In this document: in pieces, positions 43,853 through 52,296 of the stretch
Position numbering within the stretch: the stretch's first letter is position 1
How the letters are laid out: each line of letters opens with the position of its first letter
Origin: an uncultured Bacillota bacterium
GTDB taxonomy: Bacteria; Bacillota; Clostridia; Oscillospirales; Oscillospiraceae
DNA length: 56,030 nt
Assembly: GCA_947073765.1 (NCBI GenBank)
Contig: CAMTMZ010000012.1
Span: 1-56,030, forward strand
Direction: 5' to 3'
Made by a program: the position numbers and the translations under genes
Notes under the pieces: generated by a model
Seen by the model: the letters and a program-made list of their open reading frames with translations, nothing else
Told to the model about the DNA's origin: nothing
Databases searched by the model: none

Positions 43853-44736
43853 GCCAAGGGATTATCCGAAAGGCCCTGAGCGGGTTCTATTATGTGGATG
43901 ACGGGGAGAAGGTTGTGACCTGCCGGGCGCGGGGAAAGCACCGATATAATCAGCTCACCCCTCTGGTGGGGGATCGGGTCCGATTTACCGCTCTGGATGA
44001 CGGCTCCGGCGCTTTGGAGGAAATTCTTCCCCGAAAAAATGAGTTCTACCGCCCGGCGGTGGCCAACATCGACCTGCTGGTGGTGGTGGCTTCCCAGGCT
44101 GTGCCCGTCACTGATCCATTCTTGATTGACCGGGTGGCCGCCATTGCCGCCGCCCGGGGATGCGAGAGCCTAGTGTGCGTCAACAAATGTGATCTGGAGT
44201 CGGGAGACAGCCTGGCCGCCATCTATGAACAGGCCGGCTTTCCCACCCTGCGGGTGAGCGCCCAGACCGGGGAGGGCATCGAGGACCTCCGCCGCAGCAT
44301 TGCGGGGAAGGTGTGCGCCTTTACCGGAAACTCCGGGGTGGGGAAGTCCAGCATCCTCAACGCCCTGGAAGAGGGATTTGGGCTGGCCACCGGCGAGATC
44401 AGCGGCAAGCTGGGCCGGGGGCGGCACACAACCCGCCATGTGGAGCTGTTCCGGCTGTCCTGCGGGGCGCTGGCCGCGGACACCCCGGGGTTTTCTTCCT
44501 TTGACATGGATAAAATGGAGCTGGAGCGGAAGGAAAAGCTGCAGTTCTCCTTTCGGGAGTTTGCGCCCTACCTGGGCAGGTGCAGGTTTCAGGACTGCGC
44601 CCACGTGAAGGAGAAGGGGTGTGCCGTGCTGGAGGCGGTGAAGGACGGAAGGATTCCCCAAACCAGGCATCAGAGCTATGTCCGCCTGTATGAGCAGGCA
44701 AAGGCGGTTCCGGACTGGGAAAGGAAAGAAAAATAG
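43849..44736 (+). CDS. rsgA: Small ribosomal subunit GTPase RsgA
   Basis: A 295-residue circularly permuted GTPase for 30S maturation. An N-terminal OB domain is followed by G4 (VNKCDL), G1 (GNSGVGKSS) and G3 (DTPGFSSF) in permuted order, and a C-terminal zinc site (Cys in GRCRFQDCAHVKEKGCAV). It overlaps prkC by four bases. rpe and thiN, which often follow, are absent. Confidence 0.95.
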   Translation: MSQGIIRKALSGFYYVDDGEKVVTCRARGKHRYNQLTPLVGDRVRFTALDDGSGALEEILPRKNEFYRPAVANIDLLVVVASQAVPVTDPFLIDRVAAIAAARGCESLVCVNKCDLESGDSLAAIYEQAGFPTLRVSAQTGEGIEDLRRSIAGKVCAFTGNSGVGKSSILNALEEGFGLATGEISGKLGRGRHTTRHVELFRLSCGALAADTPGFSSFDMDKMELERKEKLQFSFREFAPYLGRCRFQDCAHVKEKGCAVLEAVKDGRIPQTRHQSYVRLYEQAKAVPDWERKEK

Positions 44737-44740
44737 TCTG

Positions 44741-44765
44741 AAAAAAGTGGCGCTGCCACTTTTTT
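44741..44765 (+). terminator. Terminator between rsgA and thiI
   Basis: AAAAAAGTGGC pairs perfectly with GCCACTTTTTT around loop GCT. It ends the long prkC cluster transcript, though thiI starts only 20 bases later. Confidence 0.82.
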
Positions 44766-44784
44766 CTTCAAGGAGAGAGACACG

Positions 44785-45951
44785 ATGAATGAAATGATTC
44801 TTCTCAAGCTGGGAGAGATGGTGCTGAAAGGTCTGAACCGCCGCAGCTTTGAGGATAAGCTCCAGGCCAACATCTACCGCCGGCTCAACAACCTGGGCCA
44901 GTTCCGGGTATATACCCGGCAGTCCACTACCTATGTGGAGCCTATGACGGAGGAGTGCGACATGGACGGCGCCTGGAAGGCACTGACCAAGGTCTTTGGC
45001 GTGGTGGGGCTCAGCCGGGCCCGGGCCTGCGATAAGGACAAGGACGCCATCCTCTCTGCCGCACGGGAGTATTTGGGTGAAAAACTCTCCGCCGCCCGCA
45101 CCTTTAAGGTGGAGACCAAACGGGCGGACAAGACCTTCCCCATGACCTCTATCCAGCTCAGCCAGTATGTAGGCGGCGAGCTGGACGAACTCTATCCGGA
45201 TCTGAAGGTGGACGTCCACCACCCGGAGCTCACGGTGCACATTGAGATCCGGGACTACGCCGCCTTTGTCCACGCCGACCCGGAGCCAGGGGCCGGCGGT
45301 TTGCCCGTGGGCATTAATGGTCGGGCGGTATCGCTGCTGTCTGGGGGAATCGACTCCCCGGTGGCCTCCTGGATGATCGCCAAGCGGGGAGTGGCCCTGG
45401 AGATGGTTCACTTTTTCTCCTATCCCTACACATCTAACGAGGCCAGGGAAAAGGTGCTGGAGCTGGCCCGCCTGCTCACCCCCTGGTGTGGGCGGCTCAC
45501 CGTCCATGTGGTACCCTTCACCGCCATTCAGGAGGAGCTGCGCCGGTCTGTTCCCCAAGAGCTGTTTACCCTGGTAATGCGCCGGTTCATGGTGCGTATT
45601 TCCCAGCAGGCGGCCCGGCGGTGCGGGGCAAAGGCTCTGGTCACCGGCGAGTGCCTGGGTCAGGTAGCCAGCCAAACCATGGAGGCTATGGCCGCGACAG
45701 GAGCGGTGGCCGAGCTGCCCATTCTCCGCCCGGTGGTGGGGATGGATAAGGAGGATATTGTCAAAATCGCCCGGAAAATCGGCACTTTTGATACTTCCAT
45801 CCTCCCCTATGAGGACTGCTGCACCGTCTTTACCCCGCGCCATCCCCGCCTGCGTCCCACTCTGGAGGAGTTGGAGGCGGCGGAACAGGGGCTGGATATT
45901 GAGGCAATGGTTCAGGCGGCCGTGGACGGCATTGAGCGGATACAGGTGTAA
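44785..45951 (+). CDS. thiI: tRNA 4-thiouridine synthase ThiI
   Basis: A 388-residue enzyme that adds sulfur to tRNA U8 and can serve thiamine synthesis. An N-terminal ferredoxin-like/THUMP region (~1-165) leads to the PP-loop SGGIDSPVAS (~residue 190). The E. coli C-terminal rhodanese domain is lacking, as usual in Firmicutes. It requires a sulfur-donor desulfurase; the desulfurase-like gene at 26528 is one candidate in the window. CAAGGAGAGAG precedes the ATG. Confidence 0.95.
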   Translation: MNEMILLKLGEMVLKGLNRRSFEDKLQANIYRRLNNLGQFRVYTRQSTTYVEPMTEECDMDGAWKALTKVFGVVGLSRARACDKDKDAILSAAREYLGEKLSAARTFKVETKRADKTFPMTSIQLSQYVGGELDELYPDLKVDVHHPELTVHIEIRDYAAFVHADPEPGAGGLPVGINGRAVSLLSGGIDSPVASWMIAKRGVALEMVHFFSYPYTSNEAREKVLELARLLTPWCGRLTVHVVPFTAIQEELRRSVPQELFTLVMRRFMVRISQQAARRCGAKALVTGECLGQVASQTMEAMAATGAVAELPILRPVVGMDKEDIVKIARKIGTFDTSILPYEDCCTVFTPRHPRLRPTLEELEAAEQGLDIEAMVQAAVDGIERIQV

Positions 45952-45982
45952 AAAACTCCCTCGCGTCAAGCGAGGGAGTTTT
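45952..45982. terminator. Bidirectional terminator between thiI and the TPM gene
   Basis: A 13-base perfect stem, AAAACTCCCTCGC with GCGAGGGAGTTTT, five-base loop. It has T-runs for both strands and sits between convergent genes. Confidence 0.93.
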
Positions 45983-45989
45983 CATCTGT

Positions 45990-47093
45990 TTATCGCCGGC
46001 CGAAGCCTCCGCCGCGGGAACCTCCGCCGCCAAAGCCGCCGCCCCGGCCGCCGGAGAAACCACCGCCCCGGCTGCCACCGAAAGAGCCGCCAGAGAAACC
46101 GCCGCCCCGGGAGCCGCTGCCGAATCCACCCCCGCGGGAACCACCGGAAAAGCCGCCGCCCCGGGGGCCGCTGCCGAAACCGCCCCCTCTTGGCCCGCTG
46201 GAAAAGCCTCCGCTGTGGGATGAGCCCCCCTTTGGGCCGCTGAAGCCGGTGAAATTCCCGCCGCCAGGCCGTCCGCCGGGGCCAGGTCCTCTAGGGGGCG
46301 GGGGAGGAGGAGGCCGGCGCCAGTGGCGGCGATACCAGTAGGAACCAGGGCTGTGCCAGAAGAAGATGGGCCGGAACATCACCGGGGGATTGGGTACGCC
46401 GTAGTACCGCTGCCGGTAAGTGTTGTAGCGCGCCCGGTCGATGGCGTTGACCACCAGGACGATGGCGATGAGCAGAATGACCAGCATAACAACGCCGGCC
46501 ATCTGGCCGCTGCCGCTGGAATAGCCGGGACTGCTGTTGTCCAGATAGCCCAGGCCGTAGTTATTAACATAATATGTGTTCAGATCCAGGAAGAGATTTA
46601 AAACGCCGCCACCGTATTTCCCCTTCTGAACAAACTGATACAAGGAGTTGTCCAGATAGGAGGTCACCTGACCATCGGAGAGGGGATAGTCCGGGCCCAC
46701 AGCCAGATAGGCGTCCTTGGCAGAGACGTCAATCACCAGGATTCCGTCCGCAGACGCCAGCTCTATTTCCTCACCCAGGCGGTAGGCGTAGTCGTCCAGT
46801 GGTCCGTCCACTGATGTTACCGCCGCCACGGCGATGATGCTGTCGTAGCGCTGGGCCCAGTTGGCGTTGTAGAGGCAGATTTCTTCCTCCTCACCGGAGG
46901 ACAACACGGCGGCCTCATCCCAGATATAGTTTGCGAACTGCTGGGTGGACAGGTTTTTGTCCAGGTCCGCCGCGGGGGCGGACGGCGCCTCTGGAACACG
47001 CTGATCATCCTTGGACAGCCCGATCCCCACAGCCCCCACGACCATTACGGCGGTGAGCAGCCACGCTGCCCAGGCTTTTTGGAAAAATTTCAT
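45990..47093 (-). CDS. TPM-domain membrane protein with Gly/Arg-rich tail
   Basis: A 367-residue protein with an N-terminal hydrophobic signal or anchor (AWLLTAVMVVGAVGIGL), a TPM domain (~residues 45-175, VLSSGEEEEICLYNANWAQRYDSI, ADGILVIDVSAKDAYL), a membrane helix (~206-226), and a long tail rich in GSRGGGF units. TPM proteins act in membrane or photosystem maintenance and often have such tails; here it is an extreme ~110 residues. It is the last gene of a minus-strand operon with telA and xpaC. Function is inferred from family and context only. Confidence 0.82.
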   Translation of the reverse strand: MKFFQKAWAAWLLTAVMVVGAVGIGLSKDDQRVPEAPSAPAADLDKNLSTQQFANYIWDEAAVLSSGEEEEICLYNANWAQRYDSIIAVAAVTSVDGPLDDYAYRLGEEIELASADGILVIDVSAKDAYLAVGPDYPLSDGQVTSYLDNSLYQFVQKGKYGGGVLNLFLDLNTYYVNNYGLGYLDNSSPGYSSGSGQMAGVVMLVILLIAIVLVVNAIDRARYNTYRQRYYGVPNPPVMFRPIFFWHSPGSYWYRRHWRRPPPPPPPRGPGPGGRPGGGNFTGFSGPKGGSSHSGGFSSGPRGGGFGSGPRGGGFSGGSRGGGFGSGSRGGGFSGGSFGGSRGGGFSGGRGGGFGGGGSRGGGFGRR

Positions 47094-47096
47094 CGG

Positions 47097-48287
47097 TTAT
47101 CCTCTCAGCTCCAGCAGCTTTTGCTTCAGTTCGCCTTCAATCCGCCCCAGCTCCTTCTCGGCCTCCCTGCGCTTCTGAGCGCCCTCGGTCTGAATTTTCA
47201 TCACCTCGTCCAGGGTAGTGATGAGCTGCTGGTTGGTGTGCTGAAGGGTTTCGATGGAGACCACACTCCGTTCCGCCTCTCGAGCGGTCTCGATGGTGCC
47301 CATTTTCAGCATGTCAGCGTTTTTCTGGAGCAGTTGATTGGTCATATCGGTGACGGCGGCCTGGGCTGCGGTGGCCTGACGGCCATGCTCCAGCCCCAGG
47401 GCCAGAACCATCTGGCTCTTCCACAGGGGGATGGTGTTCACCAGGGAGGATTGGATCTTCTCCAGCATTTGGGTGTCGTTGTTTTGCAGCAAGCGGGTCT
47501 GGGGGCCCATCTGGATGGAGATCATCCGGGTGAGCTCCAGATCGTGGAGCTTCTTTTCAAACCGGCCGCACAAGTTGGCAAAATCGTTATATGCCTGGGC
47601 ATCCTCCTGGGCGCCGGTGGTCTCCGCTTTCTTCTTCAGGTCTGCCAGGTCATGGGCGCGCAGATACTCCAGCCGCTTCTTGCCGGCCAGAATATACATA
47701 GTCAGCTCCTTGTAATATTTGGTGTTCAGTTCGTACATCTGGTCGAACATGGCTACGTCCTTCATCAGGGTAACCTGGTGGTTCTCCAGCACCTTGACGA
47801 TCTTGTCCACATTGGTCTCGGCCTTGGAGTAGCTGGCCTTTATGGCCTCCAGCTCATTTTTCTTTTTCTGGAAGAAGCCGCTGATCCCTTTTTTCTCCGG
47901 CTGGCCGAAGGTCTTTAACTCCACAACCAGGGAGGACAGGGCCTCGCCCACCTCGCCCAGGTCCTTGGTCTTGACATTGTTCAGAGCGCTCTCAGAGAAG
48001 GCGGCGATGTTTTTTTGTGCTGCCGCGCCGTAGTTGAGCACCAGGTTGGAGTCAGTGACGTCGATCTTTTGGGAGAACTCCTCCACCATTTTTTTCTCCG
48101 CCTCGCTGAGCATGGACTCGTCCAGCTTGACGGCGTTGGCGTCCCGGGCCGCCTGGGCTGCCTCGTCCACCTGGGGGGCAGCCGGGGCGGAGGGCTCCAG
48201 AGTCAGCGCCGGGGCCTCCACAGCCTGGGCGGCGGCGGAGTCAAACGTCAGCTCCGGGGTGGTGTTCAGATTCAGTTCGTCACTCAT
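47097..48287 (-). CDS. Toxic anion resistance protein (TelA family)
   Basis: A 396-residue, mostly helical cytoplasmic protein of the TelA/KlaA family, named for tellurite resistance but probably involved in membrane or division stress. Family segments are IKASYSKAETNVDKIVKVLENHQVTLMKD, then NTKYYKELTMYILAGKKRL and IPLWKSQMVLALGL. An acidic low-complexity N-terminus (~1-45) precedes it. AGGAGGAAG lies before the ATG. It is three bases from the TPM gene. Confidence 0.9.
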   Translation of the reverse strand: MSDELNLNTTPELTFDSAAAQAVEAPALTLEPSAPAAPQVDEAAQAARDANAVKLDESMLSEAEKKMVEEFSQKIDVTDSNLVLNYGAAAQKNIAAFSESALNNVKTKDLGEVGEALSSLVVELKTFGQPEKKGISGFFQKKKNELEAIKASYSKAETNVDKIVKVLENHQVTLMKDVAMFDQMYELNTKYYKELTMYILAGKKRLEYLRAHDLADLKKKAETTGAQEDAQAYNDFANLCGRFEKKLHDLELTRMISIQMGPQTRLLQNNDTQMLEKIQSSLVNTIPLWKSQMVLALGLEHGRQATAAQAAVTDMTNQLLQKNADMLKMGTIETAREAERSVVSIETLQHTNQQLITTLDEVMKIQTEGAQKRREAEKELGRIEGELKQKLLELRG

Positions 48288-48404
48288 AATATTCTTCCTC
48301 CTGATTTTTAGTTTCAGCTTTACAAAAAATCATACCAGCGGCGCCACCAGATAACCGCGTTAATGGTAAATCCTACAACTGCTGCGGCAGCCCCCTACAA
48401 TCGG

Positions 48405-49106
48405 TCACAGCTCCAGGGTGGGGCGGTCCATCCCGCCGGCGGGCTTGGAGGGGCCGGACAGGCCCTCCTGGGCCAGCAGGTTCTCCATGACGGTGATATC
48501 GGTGGAGATGTCCAGGGCCTCCTCGCCGAAGAGGGCGTCCAGCTGCTTGTCGAAGGCGGAGCAAAGGGTGTCCAGCATCTGCTCCACCTTGACCTTGGTA
48601 GCGTCGATGTTGCTGCCCGAGATGCCGGCGGAGTCCATCCGGTCATAGGCGTTGAGCAGCTTGATGGTGGTGGGCAGGAAGTAGTCCAGGAAACGGGAAA
48701 TCTGGGGCTGTTTCTCCGGCTTTTCGATCACGTGGTCGAGAATATTCCCAGTGACCTCCTCCAGATGATCTATCTGGGCGGAAATCTTTTCGTCCGGGAT
48801 GGCGTCGTTGAGGCGGCGCAGCTCGGAGATGGCCCGGTCTTTCTCCTTTCGGAGGGCGGCAATTTTGGGATCGGTTTTTTCTTCCTTCTTGGGTTCAGGC
48901 TTCCCGGTCTCCTCCTTTGGGGCGCCGGGGGTCTGGTAGACTTTATCCGGCCAGATGGCCTTGCCCACCACATAGGCTGCGAAAGAAAGCCCGGCGCACA
49001 GCAGATAGTGCATCGGGGCGCGCAGTGGGAACAGAAGGGCGTAGCCCAGCCAGGAAAATCCCACCAGATAGATGGGCAGAACGGAAACCTTTTTGTGGGT
49101 GGTCAT
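48405..49106 (-). CDS. XpaC family protein (5-bromo-4-chloroindolyl phosphate hydrolysis)
   Basis: A 233-residue protein with two N-terminal membrane segments (VSVLPIYLVGFSWLGYALLF and MHYLLCAGLSFAAYVVG), a basic/acidic linker, and a helical C-terminal domain characteristic of the XpaC family. It heads the xpaC-telA pair found in many Firmicutes. The ATG at 49106 has a strong GGAGGTG site; coding upstream of it is not supported. The family name comes from an XP-hydrolysis phenotype in Bacillus and does not prove a phosphatase. Confidence 0.82.
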   Translation of the reverse strand: MTTHKKVSVLPIYLVGFSWLGYALLFPLRAPMHYLLCAGLSFAAYVVGKAIWPDKVYQTPGAPKEETGKPEPKKEEKTDPKIAALRKEKDRAISELRRLNDAIPDEKISAQIDHLEEVTGNILDHVIEKPEKQPQISRFLDYFLPTTIKLLNAYDRMDSAGISGSNIDATKVKVEQMLDTLCSAFDKQLDALFGEEALDISTDITVMENLLAQEGLSGPSKPAGGMDRPTLEL

Positions 49107-49135
49107 GGAGCACCTCCACAGATGTGATTGCTTAT

Positions 49136-49164
49136 ATTGTACCCCCAAGAGCCAGGAGTGTCAA
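49136..49164 (-). promoter_or_regulatory. Promoter of the xpaC-telA-TPM operon
   Basis: On the minus strand, TTGACA (49159-49164) and TACAAT (49136-49141) are spaced by exactly 17 bases, about 30 bases before the xpaC ATG. Confidence 0.8.
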
Positions 49165-49259
49165 GGAAATTGACGGGTTTACAAATGGTTTACAAATTGA
49201 GGGAGGGAAAGGTATATGATAAAAGAAAACAGCGCCCGGTGCGGGCGCGGGAGGTCTCT

Positions 49260-50108
49260 ATGAAAACAGGTTTGGTATTGGAGGGCGGGGCCCTCCGGGC
49301 AATTTTTTCCAGCGGCGTGTGCGACGGCCTGCTGGACGGCGGAGTCATGACGGACTATGTGATCGGCGTGTCGGCGGGTATCGCCTATGGGGTGAGCTAT
49401 GTGTCAAGGCAGCCCCGGCGCAATCTGGAGGTAGTCACCCGATTTGCTCCTGACAGGCGCTATATGGGCCTGCGCAATCTGGCCGACAGGGACAACCGCA
49501 GCTATTTTGGACTGAAGTTCGCCTACGGCACCATCCCGAATGAGCTGGTTCCCTTCGATTACGACGCCTTTGAGGCCTTTCCCGGGGAAGTGGAGGCTGT
49601 GGTCACCAACCTGAACACCGGCAGAGCGGATTACCTGCCCGTTCCGAGGCGGGACGAGGAGGCGGTGGTCCTCCAGGCCAGCTGCGCTATGCCGCTGCTC
49701 TTTCCCATCTTTAAGATCCATGGTCAGCCCTATCTGGACGGCGGGATTGGAGACGCCATCCCCTGGCAGAGGGCATTGGACAAATGTGATCGGGTGATTG
49801 TTGTACTCACCCGGCCAAGAAGCTACCGCCGCAAGCCAGACCGCATGATAAAGCTGATCCGTAAGCGTTATCGGGACTATCCGAACTTTGTAGCGGCCAT
49901 GGAGGGCAGGGCGGAGGCCTATAACCGAGACCGGGCGGAACTGTTTCAGGCTGAACGGGAGGGCCGGCTGCTGGTCGTTGCCCCAAAATCCACCCTGGGA
50001 GTATCCCGAACGGAGCGGGACACGGAAAAGCTGCGCCTGCTGTGGGCGGAGGGCTATCAAACAGCGGTGGACCGGATGGAGGCAATCAGAGATTATCTGC
50101 GAGGCTGA
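49260..50108 (+). CDS. Patatin-like phospholipase
   Basis: A 282-residue cytoplasmic lipid acyl hydrolase. The oxyanion motif is LEGGALR, the nucleophile elbow is GVSAGIAYG (GXSXG serine), and the Asp of the dyad is in YLDGGIGD. It resembles the bacterial RssA/YjjU group. GGGAGGT lies before the ATG at 49260; upstream in-frame starts lie in non-coding sequence. It is divergently arranged from xpaC. The substrate is unknown. Confidence 0.9.
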   Translation: MKTGLVLEGGALRAIFSSGVCDGLLDGGVMTDYVIGVSAGIAYGVSYVSRQPRRNLEVVTRFAPDRRYMGLRNLADRDNRSYFGLKFAYGTIPNELVPFDYDAFEAFPGEVEAVVTNLNTGRADYLPVPRRDEEAVVLQASCAMPLLFPIFKIHGQPYLDGGIGDAIPWQRALDKCDRVIVVLTRPRSYRRKPDRMIKLIRKRYRDYPNFVAAMEGRAEAYNRDRAELFQAEREGRLLVVAPKSTLGVSRTERDTEKLRLLWAEGYQTAVDRMEAIRDYLRG

Positions 50109-50295
50109 GGGCTGTTCCGGCGCGGTCTACCTGGCTGGGCTGGAGGGCGTAGAGATTCAGTGTGTCCCCTACGATAGTGAAAAAGGCCCCCAGCTTGGCC
50201 AGCTGCGCCTGACTCTGCCCCTGGGCCAGTGCGGCAGAAAACGCTACCGCCATGGTAAGCAGCTCGCCGCTGTTGGCGTTATATAAGGAAGACAA
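50086..50295 (-). CDS. Small conserved-looking protein (DUF6774-like)
   Basis: A 69-residue minus-strand protein with a hydrophobic/amphipathic pattern (GELLTMAVAFSAALAQGQS, LAKLGAFFTIVGDTL). It resembles small clostridial proteins such as DUF6774, though that is a recall-level match. A TTG start with GGAGGTGG upstream is more plausible than a GTG three codons earlier, which overlaps that site. It converges on the patatin gene and overlaps its last 23 bases. Confidence 0.6.
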   Translation of the reverse strand: MSSLYNANSGELLTMAVAFSAALAQGQSQAQLAKLGAFFTIVGDTLNLYALQPSQVDRAGTALSLADNL

Positions 50296-50361
50296 AAAGA
50301 CCACCTCCGAAGTATTCTATGCGGAACAGAGCCGTTTGGGTGAGAAAATAAGGAGTTTTTT

Positions 50362-50775
50362 ATGAAGATTGTTGTTATTGATGGTCAGGGAGGACGGCTG
50401 GGCCAGCTATTGGTGGAGGGGATTAAGGCCCGCCTTCCTCAGGTACAGGTTCATGCTTTGGGCACCAACTCCGTTGCTACCACCGCCATGCTGAAGGCGG
50501 GAGCGGATTTGGGTGCTACAGGGGAGAATCCGGTTGTACGGGGTGTTATGGATGCGGATGGGGTGCTGGGTCCGGTGGGCATTGTGGTCGCCAACGCTAT
50601 CCTGGGAGAGGTTACCCCGGCGATGGCCGAGGCGGTGGGCAGTTGCCGGGCAAAAAAGTTTTTGGTACCGATGAATAGCTGCGGGGTGATTGTGGCCGGG
50701 GTGGAAGAGCTGACTCTGTCCAGCTATGCGGCGCAGGCGGTGGAAGCCCTGGCGGCTGAGCTGGAAAACAGATGA
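50362..50775 (+). CDS. DUF3842 family protein
   Basis: A 137-residue protein with a Rossmann-like start (KIVVIDGQGGRLGQ) and conserved GTNSVATTAMLKAGA and NSCGVIVAG. This is the DUF3842 pattern found in Clostridia. Function is unknown; the glycine-rich start suggests nucleotide binding. AAGGAG precedes the ATG. It is the last core-like gene before the tRNA and accessory region. Confidence 0.82.
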   Translation: MKIVVIDGQGGRLGQLLVEGIKARLPQVQVHALGTNSVATTAMLKAGADLGATGENPVVRGVMDADGVLGPVGIVVANAILGEVTPAMAEAVGSCRAKKFLVPMNSCGVIVAGVEELTLSSYAAQAVEALAAELENR

Positions 50776-50792
50776 ATATTTTCCGCATCTGA

Positions 50793-50821
50793 TTGACTTT
50801 TCATCAGGGTTCCTGTATGAT
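50793..50821 (+). promoter_or_regulatory. Promoter of tRNA-Leu(TAG)
   Basis: TTGACT (50793-50798), 17 bases, TATGAT (50816-50821), 12 bases before the tRNA. Confidence 0.8.
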
Positions 50822-50833
50822 AGATGTGGCTTT

Positions 50834-50918
50834 GCGGGTATGGTGGAATTGGCAGACACGCAGGATTTAGGTTCCTGTGCTGAGAGGCATGTGGGTTCGA
50901 GTCCCACTACCCGCACCA
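50834..50918 (+). tRNA. tRNA-Leu (anticodon TAG)
   Basis: A class II tRNA. Acceptor GCGGGTA pairs with TACCCGC before CCA. The anticodon stem-loop CAGGA-TTTAGGT-TCCTG gives anticodon TAG (leucine CTA and, by wobble, other CTN codons). A variable arm and the T-arm GGGTTCGAGTCCC are present. It marks the boundary to the accessory region. Confidence 0.96.
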
Positions 50919-50920
50919 AC

Positions 50921-50971
50921 TGAAGCGGGGTCGCTTTTCGAACTTTTTTATCAAAAAACGACTCCGCTTCA
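50921..50971 (+). terminator. Long hairpin after tRNA-Leu(TAG)
   Basis: TGAAGCGG...GTCG...TTTT pairs with AAAA...CGAC...CCGCTTCA, ~17 pairs with a G-T and one mismatch. The T-run lies in the loop rather than after the stem. It probably ends the tRNA transcript but could be a repeat-derived structure. Confidence 0.5.
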
Positions 50972-51066
50972 TGTTGTAGCCATTGGAATAACTGGGTTTT
51001 CAAAAAGCTTTGATAAAGGCGTCCTTTTGCAAAACGGGAAAAGTAGTCAAGAAAAAATTTATTCAG

Positions 51067-52296
51067 GTTCACATTTTAGACACAGGATTTCTCACAAATC
51101 CTGTGTCTCTTCTTTTCCGTACAATTCTTCAAATCTCGCAGGAGTCTTGTACGCCAAGGTTTGATGGGGACGGACATGGTTGTAAAAGTTGACATATGCT
51201 TCCACGCTTTTTCGGAATTCTGCCTCCGAAGAATATTCATGACGATATGCTTCCTCCCTCTTAAATGTCGAGAAAAAAGCTTCCGCAACCGCATTGTCAT
51301 GAGGACATCCCGATTTTGAAAACGACTGCTTCACCTCACATTTTCTCAGTAAAGTACAAAAGGCCCCCGAAATATACTGTCCTCCCCGATCACTATGAAA
51401 TGTAAGATTAGAGGGACTTCCTCGGTTTTGAAATGCCCCCTTAAAAGTAGCCGACACCAATTGCACGCTGCATTTTCGAGATACACGATAGCCTACGATC
51501 TTTCTGGAGAATAGGTCAATAATTATGCAGAGATAGATGCTATAATCTTTGACTTTAAAATATGTAATATCACTAACCCAAATTTCATTTTGCCGACTGG
51601 CCGTGAAATTTTGGGCTAACAGATTCTTCCGCTGATATTCCTCGCGTTTCTTATAATCCTTCTTTGCGTTTTCTCGAATACTCTCCAAACCAAGTTCCTG
51701 CATAATACCTCTGATTCTCTTTTTCCCTACATGAATGTCATTCTCAGCGAGAATAATCCGAATCTTTTCTGCTCCAAAACGCTGTTGACTGTCATCAAAG
51801 ATTTGTTGCACCTGCAGCATAAGCTGAGCATGCTCTTCCTCATACTTACTTCGATCTACCCTGCGAAAGATGTGGTTATAAAATGTTCCTCTCGCTACAT
51901 TCAGTGCCTCACAAAGTTCATGGACATTATATTCCTTGTGTTGAGTGTGCAATGTTTCCAGAATATCTAGCCGTCTGCATAATGGAACCTCATCAATAAG
52001 ACCGGATAAACGAATTGCCTCCAATACATGCTCCAGATGCTCCTTTTTGCGAAGAAGGACCTGGTAGTGCGGAGCAGGAGTTTCTTTCTCATAATCCTTT
52101 AGCCAACGGTAAATTGTACTAACCGCGACGCTATTAACTTGACTGACTTCCTGAAGTGGCACACCGTTTTGATAATCTTGTATAATCTTCCGTTTATATT
52201 CTTCTGAATACTTCTTTGGCATAAAAGGCACCACCCTTCAAAAAAGATGACGCTATTATATCATAAATAAGGTAAATACCCCACCTAATTTGAACA
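51067..52296 (-). mobile_element. IS3-family insertion sequence
   Basis: One transposase gene flanked by similar ends: GTTCACATTTTAG at the left and, inverted, GTTCAAATTAGG at the right. Boundaries are approximate because the ends match imperfectly and no clear target duplication was seen. The DNA is AT-richer than the chromosome. A stem AGACACAGGATTT/AAATCCTGTGTCT (51077-51107) at the left end would stop transposase or outside transcripts. Confidence 0.6.
51092..52222 (-). CDS. IS3-family transposase, single reading frame
   Basis: A 376-residue transposase. An N-terminal helix-turn-helix (residues ~1-45, SEEYKRKIIQDYQNG and AVSTIYRWLKDYE) and an HTH_21 region precede an rve integrase core with Asp in WVSDITYF, Asp in FHSDRGGQY and Glu in VAEAFFSTFKREE. 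IS3 elements usually split this into two frames joined by frameshifting; here it is continuous. The ATG at 52222 is preferred over GTGs four codons upstream, with AAGGGTGG nearby. It appears intact and possibly active. Confidence 0.9.
   Translation of the reverse strand: MPKKYSEEYKRKIIQDYQNGVPLQEVSQVNSVAVSTIYRWLKDYEKETPAPHYQVLLRKKEHLEHVLEAIRLSGLIDEVPLCRRLDILETLHTQHKEYNVHELCEALNVARGTFYNHIFRRVDRSKYEEEHAQLMLQVQQIFDDSQQRFGAEKIRIILAENDIHVGKKRIRGIMQELGLESIRENAKKDYKKREEYQRKNLLAQNFTASRQNEIWVSDITYFKVKDYSIYLCIIIDLFSRKIVGYRVSRKCSVQLVSATFKGAFQNRGSPSNLTFHSDRGGQYISGAFCTLLRKCEVKQSFSKSGCPHDNAVAEAFFSTFKREEAYRHEYSSEAEFRKSVEAYVNFYNHVRPHQTLAYKTPARFEELYGKEETQDL

Noticed and set aside
50877-51164. A plus-strand frame starting inside tRNA-Leu(TAG)
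   Set aside because: It begins in the tRNA and runs through a hairpin and the IS end; no plausible start site.
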